Shown here one piece after another: positions 8,714 through 18,641 of a DNA stretch of 64,000 nucleotides (the stretch's first letter is position 1; each line of letters starts with the position of its first letter). The DNA comes from an uncultured Lachnospiraceae bacterium (GTDB lineage: Bacteria; Bacillota; Clostridia; Lachnospirales; Lachnospiraceae), in NCBI GenBank assembly GCA_947631625.1, contig CANRMA010000010.1, positions 50,123-114,122 of the forward strand, in the 5' to 3' direction. Made by a program: the position numbers and the translations under genes. Under the pieces are notes generated by a model, which worked only from the letters and a program-made list of their open reading frames with translations, ran no database searches and had not been told where the DNA came from.

Positions 8714-9781
8714 TTATTTTACCCCCACGTTCGTTATAATCTCCTGCGCAATCTGTTCAAGCGGCACTATCTGATCCGCAAGCCCCGCGTTGACAACGCT
8801 TCTTGGCATACCATAGACCGCGCATGTACTTGCTTCCTGCGCAATAACATGCAGTTTCTTTTTCTCTTTAAGATTTGTGATCCCTTTAGTACCGTCGGCG
8901 CCCATTCCCGTCATTACCACACATACAACTTCGTCATACTTGCTGTTGGCCAAAGATTCATACATATAGTTGGCACAGGGTTTTACTCCTTCACGGTTAG
9001 GCTCATCCGAGTAATGAACACTGTATTTGCTTGACATTGTCAATATATTAAGATGCTTTCCGCCTCTTGCGATATAAACAGTGCCCTCTTCCAGCACATC
9101 ACCCTCTTCCGCTTCCTTTACACGCACCTTACTGAGCGAATCCAACCTTTCAGCCAAAGAAGCCGTAAAACCTACCGGCATATGCTGTACGATCACGACC
9201 GGAGCTTTAAGATTGGCGGGCAGTTTGGGAACAACGGACTGCAGCGCCTTAGGACCGCCTGTAGAACTTGCCAGCGCCACGATCTTTCTGCCTGAAACCG
9301 GAACCGTGCTTTTCCTCGCCGGATTTACTGTCGGCGCGGCAACGGACCTTTCCCTGGGCGGCTCCTTACGGAACATATTCAGTCCGGAATCCGCAACCGC
9401 CGCCAGAATATCCAACATCCTGGTCTTAAACGCCCCGTCGCGGCAATCCATGGCATTCCCCGGTTTATGTATAAAATCCAACGCTCCCAGTTCCAAAGCA
9501 TCCAGAGTGATCTTGGCGCCTTCCATAGTATCCGTGCTTGCCATCATAACCTTAGCCGGGATATTACGCTTATGTAATTCTTCAAGCAGTTCCAGACCGT
9601 TCATCCGCGGCATGTTCACATCCAGGACAACCGCGTCATAGGTTTTGGATGACAACAGATTTAGCGCCTCAAGGCCGTTAGCCGCACGATCTTCTACATG
9701 GAATCTATCATCGCTTTCTATTATATCACAAAGCACCCTTCTCATGAGTGCAGAGTCATCAACTACGAGAATATTTTTCAT
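8714..9781 (-). CDS. cheB: receptor methylesterase/deamidase CheB
   Basis: 355 aa. The N-terminal receiver domain has the phospho-acceptor Asp54 in VVLDVNMPRMNG, with acidic residues Asp8/Asp9. The linker is basic and Pro-rich (about 140-162). The C-terminal methylesterase has the catalytic triad Ser173 (ASSTGGPKAL), His200 (IVQHMP) and Asp296 (TGMGADG). It removes methyl groups from chemoreceptors. The gene ends one base before the cheA start. The matching methyltransferase gene cheR is not in this window. Confidence 0.95.
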   Translation of the reverse strand: MKNILVVDDSALMRRVLCDIIESDDRFHVEDRAANGLEALNLLSSKTYDAVVLDVNMPRMNGLELLEELHKRNIPAKVMMASTDTMEGAKITLDALELGALDFIHKPGNAMDCRDGAFKTRMLDILAAVADSGLNMFRKEPPRERSVAAPTVNPARKSTVPVSGRKIVALASSTGGPKALQSVVPKLPANLKAPVVIVQHMPVGFTASLAERLDSLSKVRVKEAEEGDVLEEGTVYIARGGKHLNILTMSSKYSVHYSDEPNREGVKPCANYMYESLANSKYDEVVCVVMTGMGADGTKGITNLKEKKKLHVIAQEASTCAVYGMPRSVVNAGLADQIVPLEQIAQEIITNVGVK

Positions 9782-9783
9782 TT

Positions 9784-10539
9784 TTATTCCTCCAAATAAT
9801 CGATTTCCACATTTCTCTGCTTTTGAATAGTCTTGCGCTCCTCGTCAAATATGTACTTAATAATATCTTCCCTGTTATCGTCATCCATATGGATGTACTG
9901 CACCCTGTGCTCATAAATACCGGGCCTGTTCTCCACTTCCTTTACACTCAATACTTTTCCGAATACTTTAAATTCCTTGGCTTCACCTGATACCCACAGG
10001 TTGTATTTGCATAAGATAACGCTGTCTTTTTCATATGCGTAATTGGCAACAAATCTGAGACCGCCGCCGCTTATATCCACGATCACGCTGCTGTGCAGAG
10101 GAAGCTCCGGCATAAGAGCATCCGGATCATTCTCTACCGCCCGGACCTCCCTTTCTTCAAGCGTCCTGGAATTCATCTCAAGCGCGCAACTGAATCTGTA
10201 ATATTCACGTCTCTGATATTTGCGCAGATTACTGGTAAGATCCATAAGCACGGAAAAAACATTGTTATTTCTGTAACGATCCACGACTCTCGCGTAACAC
10301 TGGTAAAGGCCGCCCGGCGTATAAAAAAACAGGTTATACTCGCCGTCTACCGGCAGAAGGACCAACTTAGTCTTCTCAAAAGGCATGGAGACCTCTATCC
10401 TGTCATCTGATATAATATCTATAACCTGACTGTCATAAGTCTTTTTTACGCCGTTTTCCTCTTCTTCTTTCATTCTTACTATTCTCTGCATCTGAAGCCT
10501 GTTCCCCGGCTCAATGTATTTAGAAAGTACATAATCCAT
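9784..10539 (-). CDS. PilZ-domain c-di-GMP receptor (YcgR/YpfB/DgrA-like flagellar brake)
   Basis: About 251 aa from the ATG at 10539, which follows a GGGGGG ribosome binding site; the upstream ATG at 10569 lacks one. The N-terminal YcgR-type domain (about 1-90) is followed by a PilZ domain beginning at RKYQRREYYRFSC, which supplies the RxxxR c-di-GMP motif. The later D-S-G-G-G-like element is DISGGGLRF. YcgR-family proteins slow or stop the flagellar motor when bound to c-di-GMP; B. subtilis DgrA (YpfB) acts on MotA. Its place between flhG and cheB supports a motility role. Confidence 0.9.
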   Translation of the reverse strand: MDYVLSKYIEPGNRLQMQRIVRMKEEEENGVKKTYDSQVIDIISDDRIEVSMPFEKTKLVLLPVDGEYNLFFYTPGGLYQCYARVVDRYRNNNVFSVLMDLTSNLRKYQRREYYRFSCALEMNSRTLEEREVRAVENDPDALMPELPLHSSVIVDISGGGLRFVANYAYEKDSVILCKYNLWVSGEAKEFKVFGKVLSVKEVENRPGIYEHRVQYIHMDDDNREDIIKYIFDEERKTIQKQRNVEIDYLEE

Positions 10540-10572
10540 ATTATCCCCCCTGATCTTACGGATAACCATCTG

Positions 10573-11448
10573 TTATCTTTTTGATATAATATGTGAAAAA
10601 AATGCCGCCATACCACGTTTTTCAAGATTTTTATTCAATTCTTTATTCATAAGTTTTGCCGCAAGCATCTCATACGCCTGCGCAGACTTACTTTCAGGAT
10701 TCTGGATCGATACCGGCATCTGCTGCATGACGGCCTTTGAAAGCTGTACATCCTGGGGCACCATGCCAAGATATGTTATCGGCATTTTAAGATATCTGGC
10801 GACCACTGTGTCCAGTTTTTCAAACAGATCCCTTCCTTCCTGCCCGCAGGTTACTTTATTGGCGATCACCTTGATCTGCGAAGCCCCGGCCGAATATCTC
10901 GGATGTCTGTTAAGAGCCTTAAGCAGCGAATAAGAGTCGGTTATTGAAGTAGGCTCGGGAGTGGTAACAAGCAGTATCTCGCCGCCCGCTACAAGGAACT
11001 CCAGAACCGCATCGGAAATTCCCGCTCCGGTATCCACTATTATAATATCCGCCATCTCGTCAAGCTGCGCAAGATTTTTTATAATATATGTCAGATAATC
11101 AATGCTTAAATCAGACATACCCGCAATGCCCGAACCGCCCGATATAAAACCCACATCCATAGGCCCCCAGGTGATTATATCCTTAATGTTCTTACCCTGA
11201 TAAATAAGATCATACAAGTTATGCCTTGGAACCGCCCCAAACATGATCTCTATATTTGCAAGTCCGAAATCCGCGTCCAATATTATGACACGCTGCCCCA
11301 TTTTTTTAAATTGAATCGCGAGATTAATTGCCGTATTTGATTTACCGACCCCACCCTTTCCACTGGTCACGGTAATGACTCTTGCCAAAGGGCGCTGAGA
11401 CCGGCTGCTTGCTTTTATTATATTTCTAAGTTGTTCAGCCTGATCCAT
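10573..11448 (-). CDS. flhG: MinD-like ATPase FlhG (YlxH)
   Basis: About 291 aa from the ATG at 11448 (MDQAEQLRNII), with a GGGAG ribosome binding site; a longer form from 11469 would overlap flhF. The deviant Walker A motif is TSGKGGVGKSNTAINLA. Walker B-like segments are VIILDADFGLANIEIMFG and ADIIIVDTGAGIS. FlhG partners with the SRP-type GTPase FlhF, encoded just upstream, to control flagellar number and placement. The N-terminal DQAEQLR helix matches the segment that stimulates FlhF GTPase activity in this family. Confidence 0.93.
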   Translation of the reverse strand: MDQAEQLRNIIKASSRSQRPLARVITVTSGKGGVGKSNTAINLAIQFKKMGQRVIILDADFGLANIEIMFGAVPRHNLYDLIYQGKNIKDIITWGPMDVGFISGGSGIAGMSDLSIDYLTYIIKNLAQLDEMADIIIVDTGAGISDAVLEFLVAGGEILLVTTPEPTSITDSYSLLKALNRHPRYSAGASQIKVIANKVTCGQEGRDLFEKLDTVVARYLKMPITYLGMVPQDVQLSKAVMQQMPVSIQNPESKSAQAYEMLAAKLMNKELNKNLEKRGMAAFFSHIISKR

Positions 11449-11465
11449 TCTCTCCCGCTCCCTTC

Positions 11466-12692
11466 TCAATTCTTTCCGCCAAGCAATCTTTTTACCGTCT
11501 TCTGAGGGTTAAAATCTTCAATATCATCCGGCACGTTCTGGCCGCAGGTAACATATGAAAGCGGCGCACCGGTATAAAGCTTCAGGTTAAGCAGATTTCC
11601 CAAAGTAGTGGTTTCGTCAAGCTTTGTGAATATCAGCTTATAATCAACCATTTCTTTATAAGCGTCCGCAATACTTACCAGATCTTTATATTTTGTAGTG
11701 GCGCTGAGTACCAGAAAGACCTCCTTCTCAGCCTGATCATCTACAGAATGTATAAACTTGCACATACTTTCTCTCTGAGCCTCATTCTGATATGAATGCC
11801 CTGCCGTATCCACAAGGATATAATCATAATCCTTAAAATCCGTAAGCGCCTGCTGCAGTTCTTCCACTGCATATACCACCCTGAAAGGCACTTCAAGTAT
11901 GTTCGCGTAGGTACGGAGCTGTTCCGCCGCCGCTATCCTGTAAGTATCCGCAGTCAAAAGCGCGACCTTTTTCTTATCATCTACCTGGAATTTAGATGCG
12001 ATTTTGGCAATGGTAGTCGTCTTACCGACTCCGGTAGGACCAATGAAAAATACTACCTTAACGCCTTTTTCGTTAGGCATTATCCCGGACGGTTTGCCGA
12101 ATTTAAGAATCATTTTCTGATATGTGTTGGCCAAAGCAAAGTCAAACGGCGTGTTCGGCTTATTGTTTTTCCTGATCTCTTCTATGATCTGGTCCGCATA
12201 GGTTTCATCCACTTCATTATTCAGCATGGTAGTATGAAGAAGAGACATAAACATCTCTGTCTCGCTTACCTCTTCCGGCTTTTCTTCTTCGGGTTTCTGA
12301 AGCTGCTGCTCTAATAAAGACTGGAGACTGTCAAGCTTTTCCTCTATAACATGATTTTCCTTTTTATCGTGTCCGTTTTCCTCATTTTCACCGGGAGCTG
12401 TCCGTGTCATATCAGTCCGGGGCTTTGTCTGATCGGTATTGTTCATGCTGGACATGACTACATTGTTGATAGCGGAAACCGCGGCCTTCACATCCGCAGA
12501 AATATCCGCTTCATTGTTATTATCCTCTTCCAATGCAACGGTCACTTCTACCATCTGCGGTTTTAAAATGTCAAACAGCCCTTTTTTCTTAACATTTTTA
12601 ACATTCATCACAACAACATTTGTTCCAAGTTCCTTTTTGGCTGTTTCAACTGCCTCGCTTTCCGTTTTTCCCACAAATTTCTTAATTATCAT
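11466..12692 (-). CDS. flhF: flagellar biosynthesis GTPase FlhF
   Basis: 408 aa. The basic/variable N-terminal B region (about 1-150) includes a long acidic, low-complexity stretch. The NG GTPase domain follows, with G1 GPTGVGKTTTIAKIA, the ADTYRIAAAEQL motif, G3 DTAGHSYQN and G4 TKLDETT. It is an SRP54-family GTPase that localises nascent flagella at the membrane with FlhG. The start codon shares a base with the flhA stop, so translation is probably coupled. Confidence 0.95.
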   Translation of the reverse strand: MIIKKFVGKTESEAVETAKKELGTNVVVMNVKNVKKKGLFDILKPQMVEVTVALEEDNNNEADISADVKAAVSAINNVVMSSMNNTDQTKPRTDMTRTAPGENEENGHDKKENHVIEEKLDSLQSLLEQQLQKPEEEKPEEVSETEMFMSLLHTTMLNNEVDETYADQIIEEIRKNNKPNTPFDFALANTYQKMILKFGKPSGIMPNEKGVKVVFFIGPTGVGKTTTIAKIASKFQVDDKKKVALLTADTYRIAAAEQLRTYANILEVPFRVVYAVEELQQALTDFKDYDYILVDTAGHSYQNEAQRESMCKFIHSVDDQAEKEVFLVLSATTKYKDLVSIADAYKEMVDYKLIFTKLDETTTLGNLLNLKLYTGAPLSYVTCGQNVPDDIEDFNPQKTVKRLLGGKN

Positions 12693-14734
12693 TATGCTGT
12701 CACCATCCCAACAGACTGTAATTCAATGTTATTTTCCACCTCATTATATGATACGACAACAAGGTCCTTAAAATAATCTTCCGTTAATTTCTTAAAATAT
12801 GCGCGCACAATGGGAGAAGTTATGACTATCGGAATCTTTCCCAGATCTTCCAACTTCTTGGTCTCCGCGCTGACTGAATCCATAATGGCCTTTGTCTTGG
12901 CCGGATCAAGCGTAAGATAAGCGCCCTGCTCGGTCTGCTTCACGCTTCCCATTATCTCCTGCTCCAACTTGGGATCGAGAGTAACCACACTGGTAGTCTC
13001 GTTCGCAGGGAAAAATTTATTGGATATGGCCCTCTTAAGGCTCTGCCTTACATATTCAGTAAGAATATCCGTATCTCTTGTTGTAGAAGCATAATCGGCA
13101 AGCGTTTCAAATATGGTAAGCAGATCTCTTATCGATATGCCCTCTCTAAGCAGATTCTGCAATACCTTCTGTATCTCTCCAAGTCCCAACAGCTTAGGAA
13201 CAAGTTCTTCCACAAGCGAAGGATTGCTCTCTTTCAGATTGTTGACAAGATTCTGCACATCCTGTCTTGTGAGCAGTTCCGCTATGTACTGTCTTATCAC
13301 CTCGGTCAGATGTGTCGCAATGATAGACGGCGGATCGACAACGGTATAACCCATACTCTCCGCGCGTTCCCTCTGTCCTTCCGTGATCCAGATGGCAGGC
13401 AGATGGAATGACGGTTCAAAAGTAGGGATACCTGTGATCTCTTCCTCTACATATCCCGGATTCATGGCCATATAGTGGTCAAAAAGTATCTCTCCCTCGC
13501 TCACCTGTACGCCTTTTATCTTAATAATGTACTGGTTAGGGTTAAGCTGTATATTATCACGCAGACGAATGATCGGCACCACAGTACCAAGCTCCAGAGC
13601 GATCTGACGCCTTATCATAACTACACGGTCGAGAAGGTCGCCGCCCTGATTAACGTCGGCAAGAGGAATGATGCCATAACCGAACTCCAGTTCGATAGGA
13701 TCGACCTGCAACAGCGACGTAACATTCTCAGGCTGCCTGATCTCTTCGGCAGCAGCCTCTTCTACATCCACTTCATGCTCGATCTCGGCAGTCTCTATAG
13801 TTCCGGATATTATCCTTCCGACTATTATAAAACACAGCCCGAAACTTAAGAATATGATGGTATTAAGCGGTGTTACGATACCGAGCATCATCATAACGGC
13901 GCCTACTATATAAAGTACCTTGGGCACGCCGAACAACTGACTTACCAACACCGTGCCGAAATCCGCCTCTTTAGAGCCTTTGGTTACCAGTATGCCTGTT
14001 GACAGAGAGATGAGCAGCGAAGGTATCTGGCTTACCAGACCGTCACCGATGGTAAGTATCATGTAACGGTTCATGGCCTCATTTATTGTCATGCCCTGTC
14101 TCCACATTCCCATCAGCGCGCCGCCGACAAGGTTTACCGCCGTTATGACAAGACCTGCGGTTGCATCTCCCTTAACGTACTTTACGGCGCCATCCATGGA
14201 ACCGAAAAAATTGGCCTCTTCCTGAATCTTATCACGCCTTATCTTAGCTTCGGCGTCCGTAATGGCTCCCGTGTTCAGGTCCGCATCTATGGCCATCTGT
14301 TTACCCGGCATTGCATCCAGGGTAAACCTTGCGGTTACCTCAGCCACACGCTCGGAACCTTTGTTGATGATCATAAACTGTACGATAATAAGTATGATAA
14401 ATACTATTACGCCGATAACAAGATCGCCGCCGCCTACATACTGACCGAATGTCTCAACGACATTACCCGGCTCTCCGGTGGTAAGTATAAGTCTGGTAGA
14501 CGATATATTCAAAGATATCCTGAATACGGTCGTAAACAGCAGGATCGTAGGAAAGAAAGACATATTCAGCACTTCATTGGCAAACATACAGCCAAACATT
14601 ACCGTAAAAGCAACCGATATGTTAAATGCCAAAAGCACATCCAAAAGCCCTGACGGAATGGGTATGATCATCATAATAAAAGCAGACAGCAGATATGCCG
14701 CAACACCGACATCAGCTTTTTTCATTTTTGGCAT
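12692..14734 (-). CDS. flhA: flagellar export gate protein FlhA
   Basis: 680 aa, normal for the family. About eight membrane helices occupy residues 1-315, including the FHIPEP-family signature region (FRISLNISSTRLILTTGEPG). The cytoplasmic C-terminal half (about 350-680) binds export chaperones and substrates. It forms the export-channel ring with FlhB and FliPQR, whose genes directly precede it. A GGAGGAGAG ribosome binding site precedes the ATG. Confidence 0.96.
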   Translation of the reverse strand: MPKMKKADVGVAAYLLSAFIMMIIPIPSGLLDVLLAFNISVAFTVMFGCMFANEVLNMSFFPTILLFTTVFRISLNISSTRLILTTGEPGNVVETFGQYVGGGDLVIGVIVFIILIIVQFMIINKGSERVAEVTARFTLDAMPGKQMAIDADLNTGAITDAEAKIRRDKIQEEANFFGSMDGAVKYVKGDATAGLVITAVNLVGGALMGMWRQGMTINEAMNRYMILTIGDGLVSQIPSLLISLSTGILVTKGSKEADFGTVLVSQLFGVPKVLYIVGAVMMMLGIVTPLNTIIFLSFGLCFIIVGRIISGTIETAEIEHEVDVEEAAAEEIRQPENVTSLLQVDPIELEFGYGIIPLADVNQGGDLLDRVVMIRRQIALELGTVVPIIRLRDNIQLNPNQYIIKIKGVQVSEGEILFDHYMAMNPGYVEEEITGIPTFEPSFHLPAIWITEGQRERAESMGYTVVDPPSIIATHLTEVIRQYIAELLTRQDVQNLVNNLKESNPSLVEELVPKLLGLGEIQKVLQNLLREGISIRDLLTIFETLADYASTTRDTDILTEYVRQSLKRAISNKFFPANETTSVVTLDPKLEQEIMGSVKQTEQGAYLTLDPAKTKAIMDSVSAETKKLEDLGKIPIVITSPIVRAYFKKLTEDYFKDLVVVSYNEVENNIELQSVGMVTA

Positions 14735-14760
14735 CTTCTCTCCTCCTTCCCGGGCTTATT

Positions 14761-15873
14761 TTATACCTTGCCCTGCAAGTGATATACAAAGGCAAGCACT
14801 TCCGCCACCGCCTGATACAGTTCCGGCGGGACTATGCTTCCTATGTCAACATTGGCATACAGCATCCTTGCCAACGGTTTGTTCTCAACAATCTCAATAT
14901 TATGCTCTCTTGCGACTTCCTTGATCTTCTGCGCAAGATAATCCGATCCTTTGGCCACAACATAAGGGGCGTCATAAAGTTCAGGATCATACTTTATGGC
15001 AACCGCATAATGAGTAGGGTTCGTAATAACGACGTCCGCTTCAGGCAGAGCCTGCATCATACGCCGCCTCGAGGCCTCCATCATACGCTGCCTCTGTTTG
15101 CTCTTAACCTTGGGATCACCTTCCTGATCCTTATATTCGTCCTTAACTTCCTGTTTGGTCATCTTCATGTCTTTTTTGAACTTGACTTTCTGATAAACAA
15201 GATCCATCACAGCCACGATCATATAAAACAGGGCAATCCTAAACCCCAGATTTATCACAAGATTACCTATCTGCATTATGCCCTGATTAAGCGATAAGCC
15301 GTACATGAGAAAAATACTCGGGGCATTCTTCTTAAGATAACTGTAAACCGCATATACGATTATGGAAATCTTTAATATGGACTTAATAAGCTCAACCAGT
15401 GAATTTATCGAAAATATCCTCTTTATGCCGCTTGCCGGATTTAACTTACTGAACTTGGGCTTTAGCGGCTTGGTCGTAACTTTCCACTTGACCTGTACGA
15501 TATTGCATACAAAAGCCACTGCAAAACCGATCAGCAGTATCGGCAATATCAGCATCAGCACACTGTACATAGCTCTTATGAATATCGCCCTGAAAGTGAT
15601 CTGCTGTATCGAACCGTCATACATCTTTATGTATTCAGGCAGCTGCGTATATATATTCTTAAACAATCCCACGAACAGCTCTCCCATATGAGCCGTCCAG
15701 AACTTTAAAATTATAAACAGCGCAAGCAGTTCAAATGCGTTTGTGATTTCACGGCTTTTCGCAACCTGACCTTCTTTTCTTGCATCCGATAATTTCTTGG
15801 AGGTCGGCTCTTCCGTCTTTTCGCCGCCCGGCCCGTCTTTTGCAAAAAACTGGAGATCATATTCCAATAACAT
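14761..15873 (-). CDS. flhB: flagellar export substrate-specificity switch protein FlhB
   Basis: 370 aa. Four membrane helices lie within about residues 45-230, preceded by the conserved EKTEEPTSKKLSDARKEGQ segment. The cytoplasmic domain has the intact autocleavage motif NPTH (Asn285-His288). Cleavage there switches the export apparatus from rod/hook to filament substrates in response to FliK. The gene starts one base after fliR ends. Confidence 0.96.
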   Translation of the reverse strand: MLLEYDLQFFAKDGPGGEKTEEPTSKKLSDARKEGQVAKSREITNAFELLALFIILKFWTAHMGELFVGLFKNIYTQLPEYIKMYDGSIQQITFRAIFIRAMYSVLMLILPILLIGFAVAFVCNIVQVKWKVTTKPLKPKFSKLNPASGIKRIFSINSLVELIKSILKISIIVYAVYSYLKKNAPSIFLMYGLSLNQGIMQIGNLVINLGFRIALFYMIVAVMDLVYQKVKFKKDMKMTKQEVKDEYKDQEGDPKVKSKQRQRMMEASRRRMMQALPEADVVITNPTHYAVAIKYDPELYDAPYVVAKGSDYLAQKIKEVAREHNIEIVENKPLARMLYANVDIGSIVPPELYQAVAEVLAFVYHLQGKV

Positions 15874-15874
15874 A

Positions 15875-16654
15875 TTATACCATTCCTTCTACAAAAGCTG
15901 CAATCATAGTCTTCATTTCCTTAAAAATGAAATCTGCCGCTCCGGGAAGCATCCTCACAGTCAGAAACATTATACAAAGTCCGGTAAGCACCTTCATCTG
16001 CATACCCACGGCAAACATATTCATCTGCGGAGCAACTTTCGCAAGTATGCCGAGAATGCAGTTTAACAGCAGCATAACACAGAATATCGGCATACATATC
16101 CTAAAGCCTATGACCACATAATCACTCATGAAACGTATCATGGACAGTACGAGCGAGTCCATATTAAAGACCGCCCCATTTATCGGTATCAGCGTAAAAG
16201 TATCTATCAACGCCTGCAGCAGATACTGATACATGCCTGAAATTATCAAAAACAAAGTAAAGACATACTGGTAATATACACCGCTGAATGTTGCGTTCTG
16301 TCTGGTAGCCGGGTCCATGAGATTCACCATCGAAAGTCCCGCTTCCATATCGGCTATATTACCTGCGAACGCCGCTATCGTTGTACAAAGCTGCGCTCCC
16401 CAACCGATAAGCAGTCCCACTATTGCCTCTTTCATGACTATAACCGCATATTCCGTAACGGTGCTGTATACCACTTCATTATGTTCAATAGACACAAAAA
16501 GCAGGTAAGACAGAATGATCCCCAAACCAAGTTTTACACGTCTGGGAGTATTATCCATTCCGAAAAACGGCGATACATAGATAAAACATGTCACCCGCAC
16601 CACTATTAACAAAAAATATTCTAAATCCGCATAAGTAAATGTAAAATCTATCAT
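15875..16654 (-). CDS. fliR: flagellar export protein FliR
   Basis: 259 aa with about six membrane helices and the conserved FYVSPFFGMDNTPRRVKLGL segment near the N-terminus. FliR joins FliP and FliQ in the helical export gate at the centre of the basal body. The gene is separate from flhB; some clostridia have a fliR-flhB fusion, but here the two are divided by a stop and one base. Confidence 0.95.
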   Translation of the reverse strand: MIDFTFTYADLEYFLLIVVRVTCFIYVSPFFGMDNTPRRVKLGLGIILSYLLFVSIEHNEVVYSTVTEYAVIVMKEAIVGLLIGWGAQLCTTIAAFAGNIADMEAGLSMVNLMDPATRQNATFSGVYYQYVFTLFLIISGMYQYLLQALIDTFTLIPINGAVFNMDSLVLSMIRFMSDYVVIGFRICMPIFCVMLLLNCILGILAKVAPQMNMFAVGMQMKVLTGLCIMFLTVRMLPGAADFIFKEMKTMIAAFVEGMV

Positions 16655-16658
16655 TACG

Positions 16659-16928
16659 CTACCTTATATACAAACTGAAATTATTCCATAACATTGTCAT
16701 ATAGCTTGTCATATTGTTCATCATCCAATGTCCAAGCAGCATCAGCGTAAGAAAGATCGATAAGATCTTAGGAACAAAAGTAAGCGTCTGTTCCTGTATA
16801 GAGGTAACTGTCTGAAATATACTTACTATAAGACCTACGCATAAAGAGACCAAAAGCAGGGGCGCCGCAGTCTTGATAATAGTAAACAAAGCCTGCGATG
16901 CTATCGCGGTCACGTCATCTATTGTCAT
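16659..16928 (-). CDS. fliQ: flagellar export protein FliQ
   Basis: 89 aa, two membrane helices, standard size. The conserved block VSLCVGLIVSIFQTVTSIQEQTL between the helices identifies it. It is part of the FliPQR export gate and lies directly between fliP and fliR. Confidence 0.95.
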   Translation of the reverse strand: MTIDDVTAIASQALFTIIKTAAPLLLVSLCVGLIVSIFQTVTSIQEQTLTFVPKILSIFLTLMLLGHWMMNNMTSYMTMLWNNFSLYIR

Positions 16929-16957
16929 AATAATCCCCCATTCCTACTAATTTCCCA

Positions 16958-17845
16958 CTAATAAAATGTCCTGACAAGACTTCCTATTATCAAATTCCAA
17001 CCGTCAGCCAATACAAACAGCAGGATCTTAAACGGCATCGATATAGTGGTCGGCGGCAGCATCATCATACCCATTGCCATAAGGGTCGACGCCACTACCA
17101 TATCTATCACTATAAACGGAATATATATCAAAAAGCCTATTATAAAGGCTGTCCTAAGTTCACTTATTATAAAAGACGGAACAAGCACGCTAAACGGGAT
17201 ATCGTCCAACTCACCGCTCCATTCCGTACCGCTGACCTCCATAAAAAGGCTTACATCCTTCTTCTGGGTATACGGATACATAAACTCACGTATAGGTTTC
17301 TGCGCCGCTTCAAGCGCTTCTTCCTGTTCAAGCCGGCCTTCTTCAAAAGGCACTATGGCGTCATTGTAGACGCTCGTTATAGTCGGCTGCATTATAAAGA
17401 AAGTCAAAAACAGCGCCAACCCGATAAGCACATTGTTAGGCGGCGCGGTCTGTGTATTAAGCGCTGCCCTCGTAAAATGCAGAACAATGATTATTCTGGT
17501 AAACGAGGTTAACATAACAATCAATGACGGTGCAATAGCAATTAAGGTAAGGGTAATCAAAATACGCAACGCGCCATTCAGAGTACCATTACCATTGTTA
17601 TATGTAACCGTCACCGTATTAGCAATATTCAGTTCGCCCAGATCATCGGCATCTTCTGCCGTTCCCGGTTCTTCTATATTTGTTCTCTCATTTGTCGTTC
17701 CGGTAAGATTGGAATTCACATAGGGGCTTTCTGTTGCATATACAATATCTTTTCCGCCCATAAAAGCTACAGTAAACAATATGCCTGCAAGGAACAGCAG
17801 GCATACCACTCTCTTTATGTGATGTCCGGAAAAATATTTTTTCAT
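16958..17845 (-). CDS. fliP: flagellar export protein FliP
   Basis: 295 aa. A cleavable N-terminal signal sequence (hydrophobic about 12-30, VVCLLFLAGILFTVAFMGG) is followed by an extracytoplasmic segment and the conserved FliP membrane core (SFTRIIIVLHFTRAALNTQ, PPNNVLIGLALFLTFFIM, MGMMMLPPTTISMPFKILLF). It forms the pentameric core of the export gate. The extracytoplasmic N-terminal part (about 35-75) is longer than in enterics, which is usual for Firmicutes. Confidence 0.95.
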   Translation of the reverse strand: MKKYFSGHHIKRVVCLLFLAGILFTVAFMGGKDIVYATESPYVNSNLTGTTNERTNIEEPGTAEDADDLGELNIANTVTVTYNNGNGTLNGALRILITLTLIAIAPSLIVMLTSFTRIIIVLHFTRAALNTQTAPPNNVLIGLALFLTFFIMQPTITSVYNDAIVPFEEGRLEQEEALEAAQKPIREFMYPYTQKKDVSLFMEVSGTEWSGELDDIPFSVLVPSFIISELRTAFIIGFLIYIPFIVIDMVVASTLMAMGMMMLPPTTISMPFKILLFVLADGWNLIIGSLVRTFY

Positions 17846-17854
17846 CCTTATCGC

Positions 17855-18244
17855 CTACTCATCCTTATCTCGGTCATCTTCATTTTCCATAAAATTTTTC
17901 TTTTGCAGCTTTTCCAATAAATCCTTAAAGCTTAGCCGGCTGTCGCTAAACTTGTCAGAAAGTATAAGCTGATCCTCAGGTACCTCTGTTAACATTGTAA
18001 CAGAATCTTTCCCAATTGCCACTGCCAAATATTTCTTTCCGACACGAATAATCTGAATGTACTTATTATTGCCAATGGCGCAGCTTTCCACCACTTCCAT
18101 ATTGGCGTTGACAGACTTTGTCTTCTGGTATCCTCCGATCCACTTGGTCACAAAATAAGTGAGTCCGAGAACGAAGACAAAGAGAATAAGCACAGTCATA
18201 AACTGCAAATAGGAATTCATATTACCCGAACCGGTCAGTATCAT
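17855..18244 (-). CDS. fliO: flagellar assembly protein FliO (FliZ)
   Basis: 129 aa from the ATG at 18244, which overlaps the cheY stop by one base and has an AAGG site about 10 nt upstream. The ATG at 18220 (MNSYLQFMTV) is an equally plausible start. One membrane helix (FMTVLILFVFVLGLTYFVT) precedes a small cytoplasmic beta domain (VESCAIGNNKYIQIIRVGKKYLAVAIG). FliO is a scaffold for FliP assembly, and fliP follows directly. Confidence 0.88.
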   Translation of the reverse strand: MILTGSGNMNSYLQFMTVLILFVFVLGLTYFVTKWIGGYQKTKSVNANMEVVESCAIGNNKYIQIIRVGKKYLAVAIGKDSVTMLTEVPEDQLILSDKFSDSRLSFKDLLEKLQKKNFMENEDDRDKDE

Positions 18245-18606
18245 TAACCAACTACCTTCTTAACTGCTTCAAGAACACGGTCAGCCTGGAAAGGCTTAAC
18301 AATAAAATCTTTTGCTCCTGACTGAATGGATTCAATTACCATTGCCTGCTGACCCATTGCGGAACACATAATGACTGTGGCACCGGGGTCTGATTCTTTG
18401 ATTTTCTTAAGGGCCTGAATACCATCCATTTCGGGCATTGTGATATCCATAAGTACAAGATCCGGTTTAAGTTCATTGTACTTTTCAACTGCCTTAAGAC
18501 CATTTTCAGCCTCGCCTGCAATGTTGTATCCGTTCTTTGTCAGGATATCCTTAATCATCATACGCATGAACGCTGCATCATCACATACCAAAATATTCTT
18601 TGCCAT
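18244..18606 (-). CDS. cheY: chemotaxis response regulator CheY
   Basis: 120 aa single receiver domain. The phospho-acceptor is Asp54 (LVLMDITMPEMDG), the acidic pocket is Asp9/Asp10, and the conserved Lys is in FIVKPFQ. There is no output domain. CheY-P binds the FliM/FliY switch; both partners are encoded directly upstream. The position between fliY and fliO matches the B. subtilis fla/che operon. Confidence 0.95.
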   Translation of the reverse strand: MAKNILVCDDAAFMRMMIKDILTKNGYNIAGEAENGLKAVEKYNELKPDLVLMDITMPEMDGIQALKKIKESDPGATVIMCSAMGQQAMVIESIQSGAKDFIVKPFQADRVLEAVKKVVG

Positions 18607-18641
18607 TATTTTCTCTCCTATAATATTATTTTAATAATACC

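Noticed and set aside
8714..9781. Expectation of cheR next to cheB
   Set aside because: No methyltransferase gene is found in the window; it is often encoded elsewhere, so its absence here is not meaningful.
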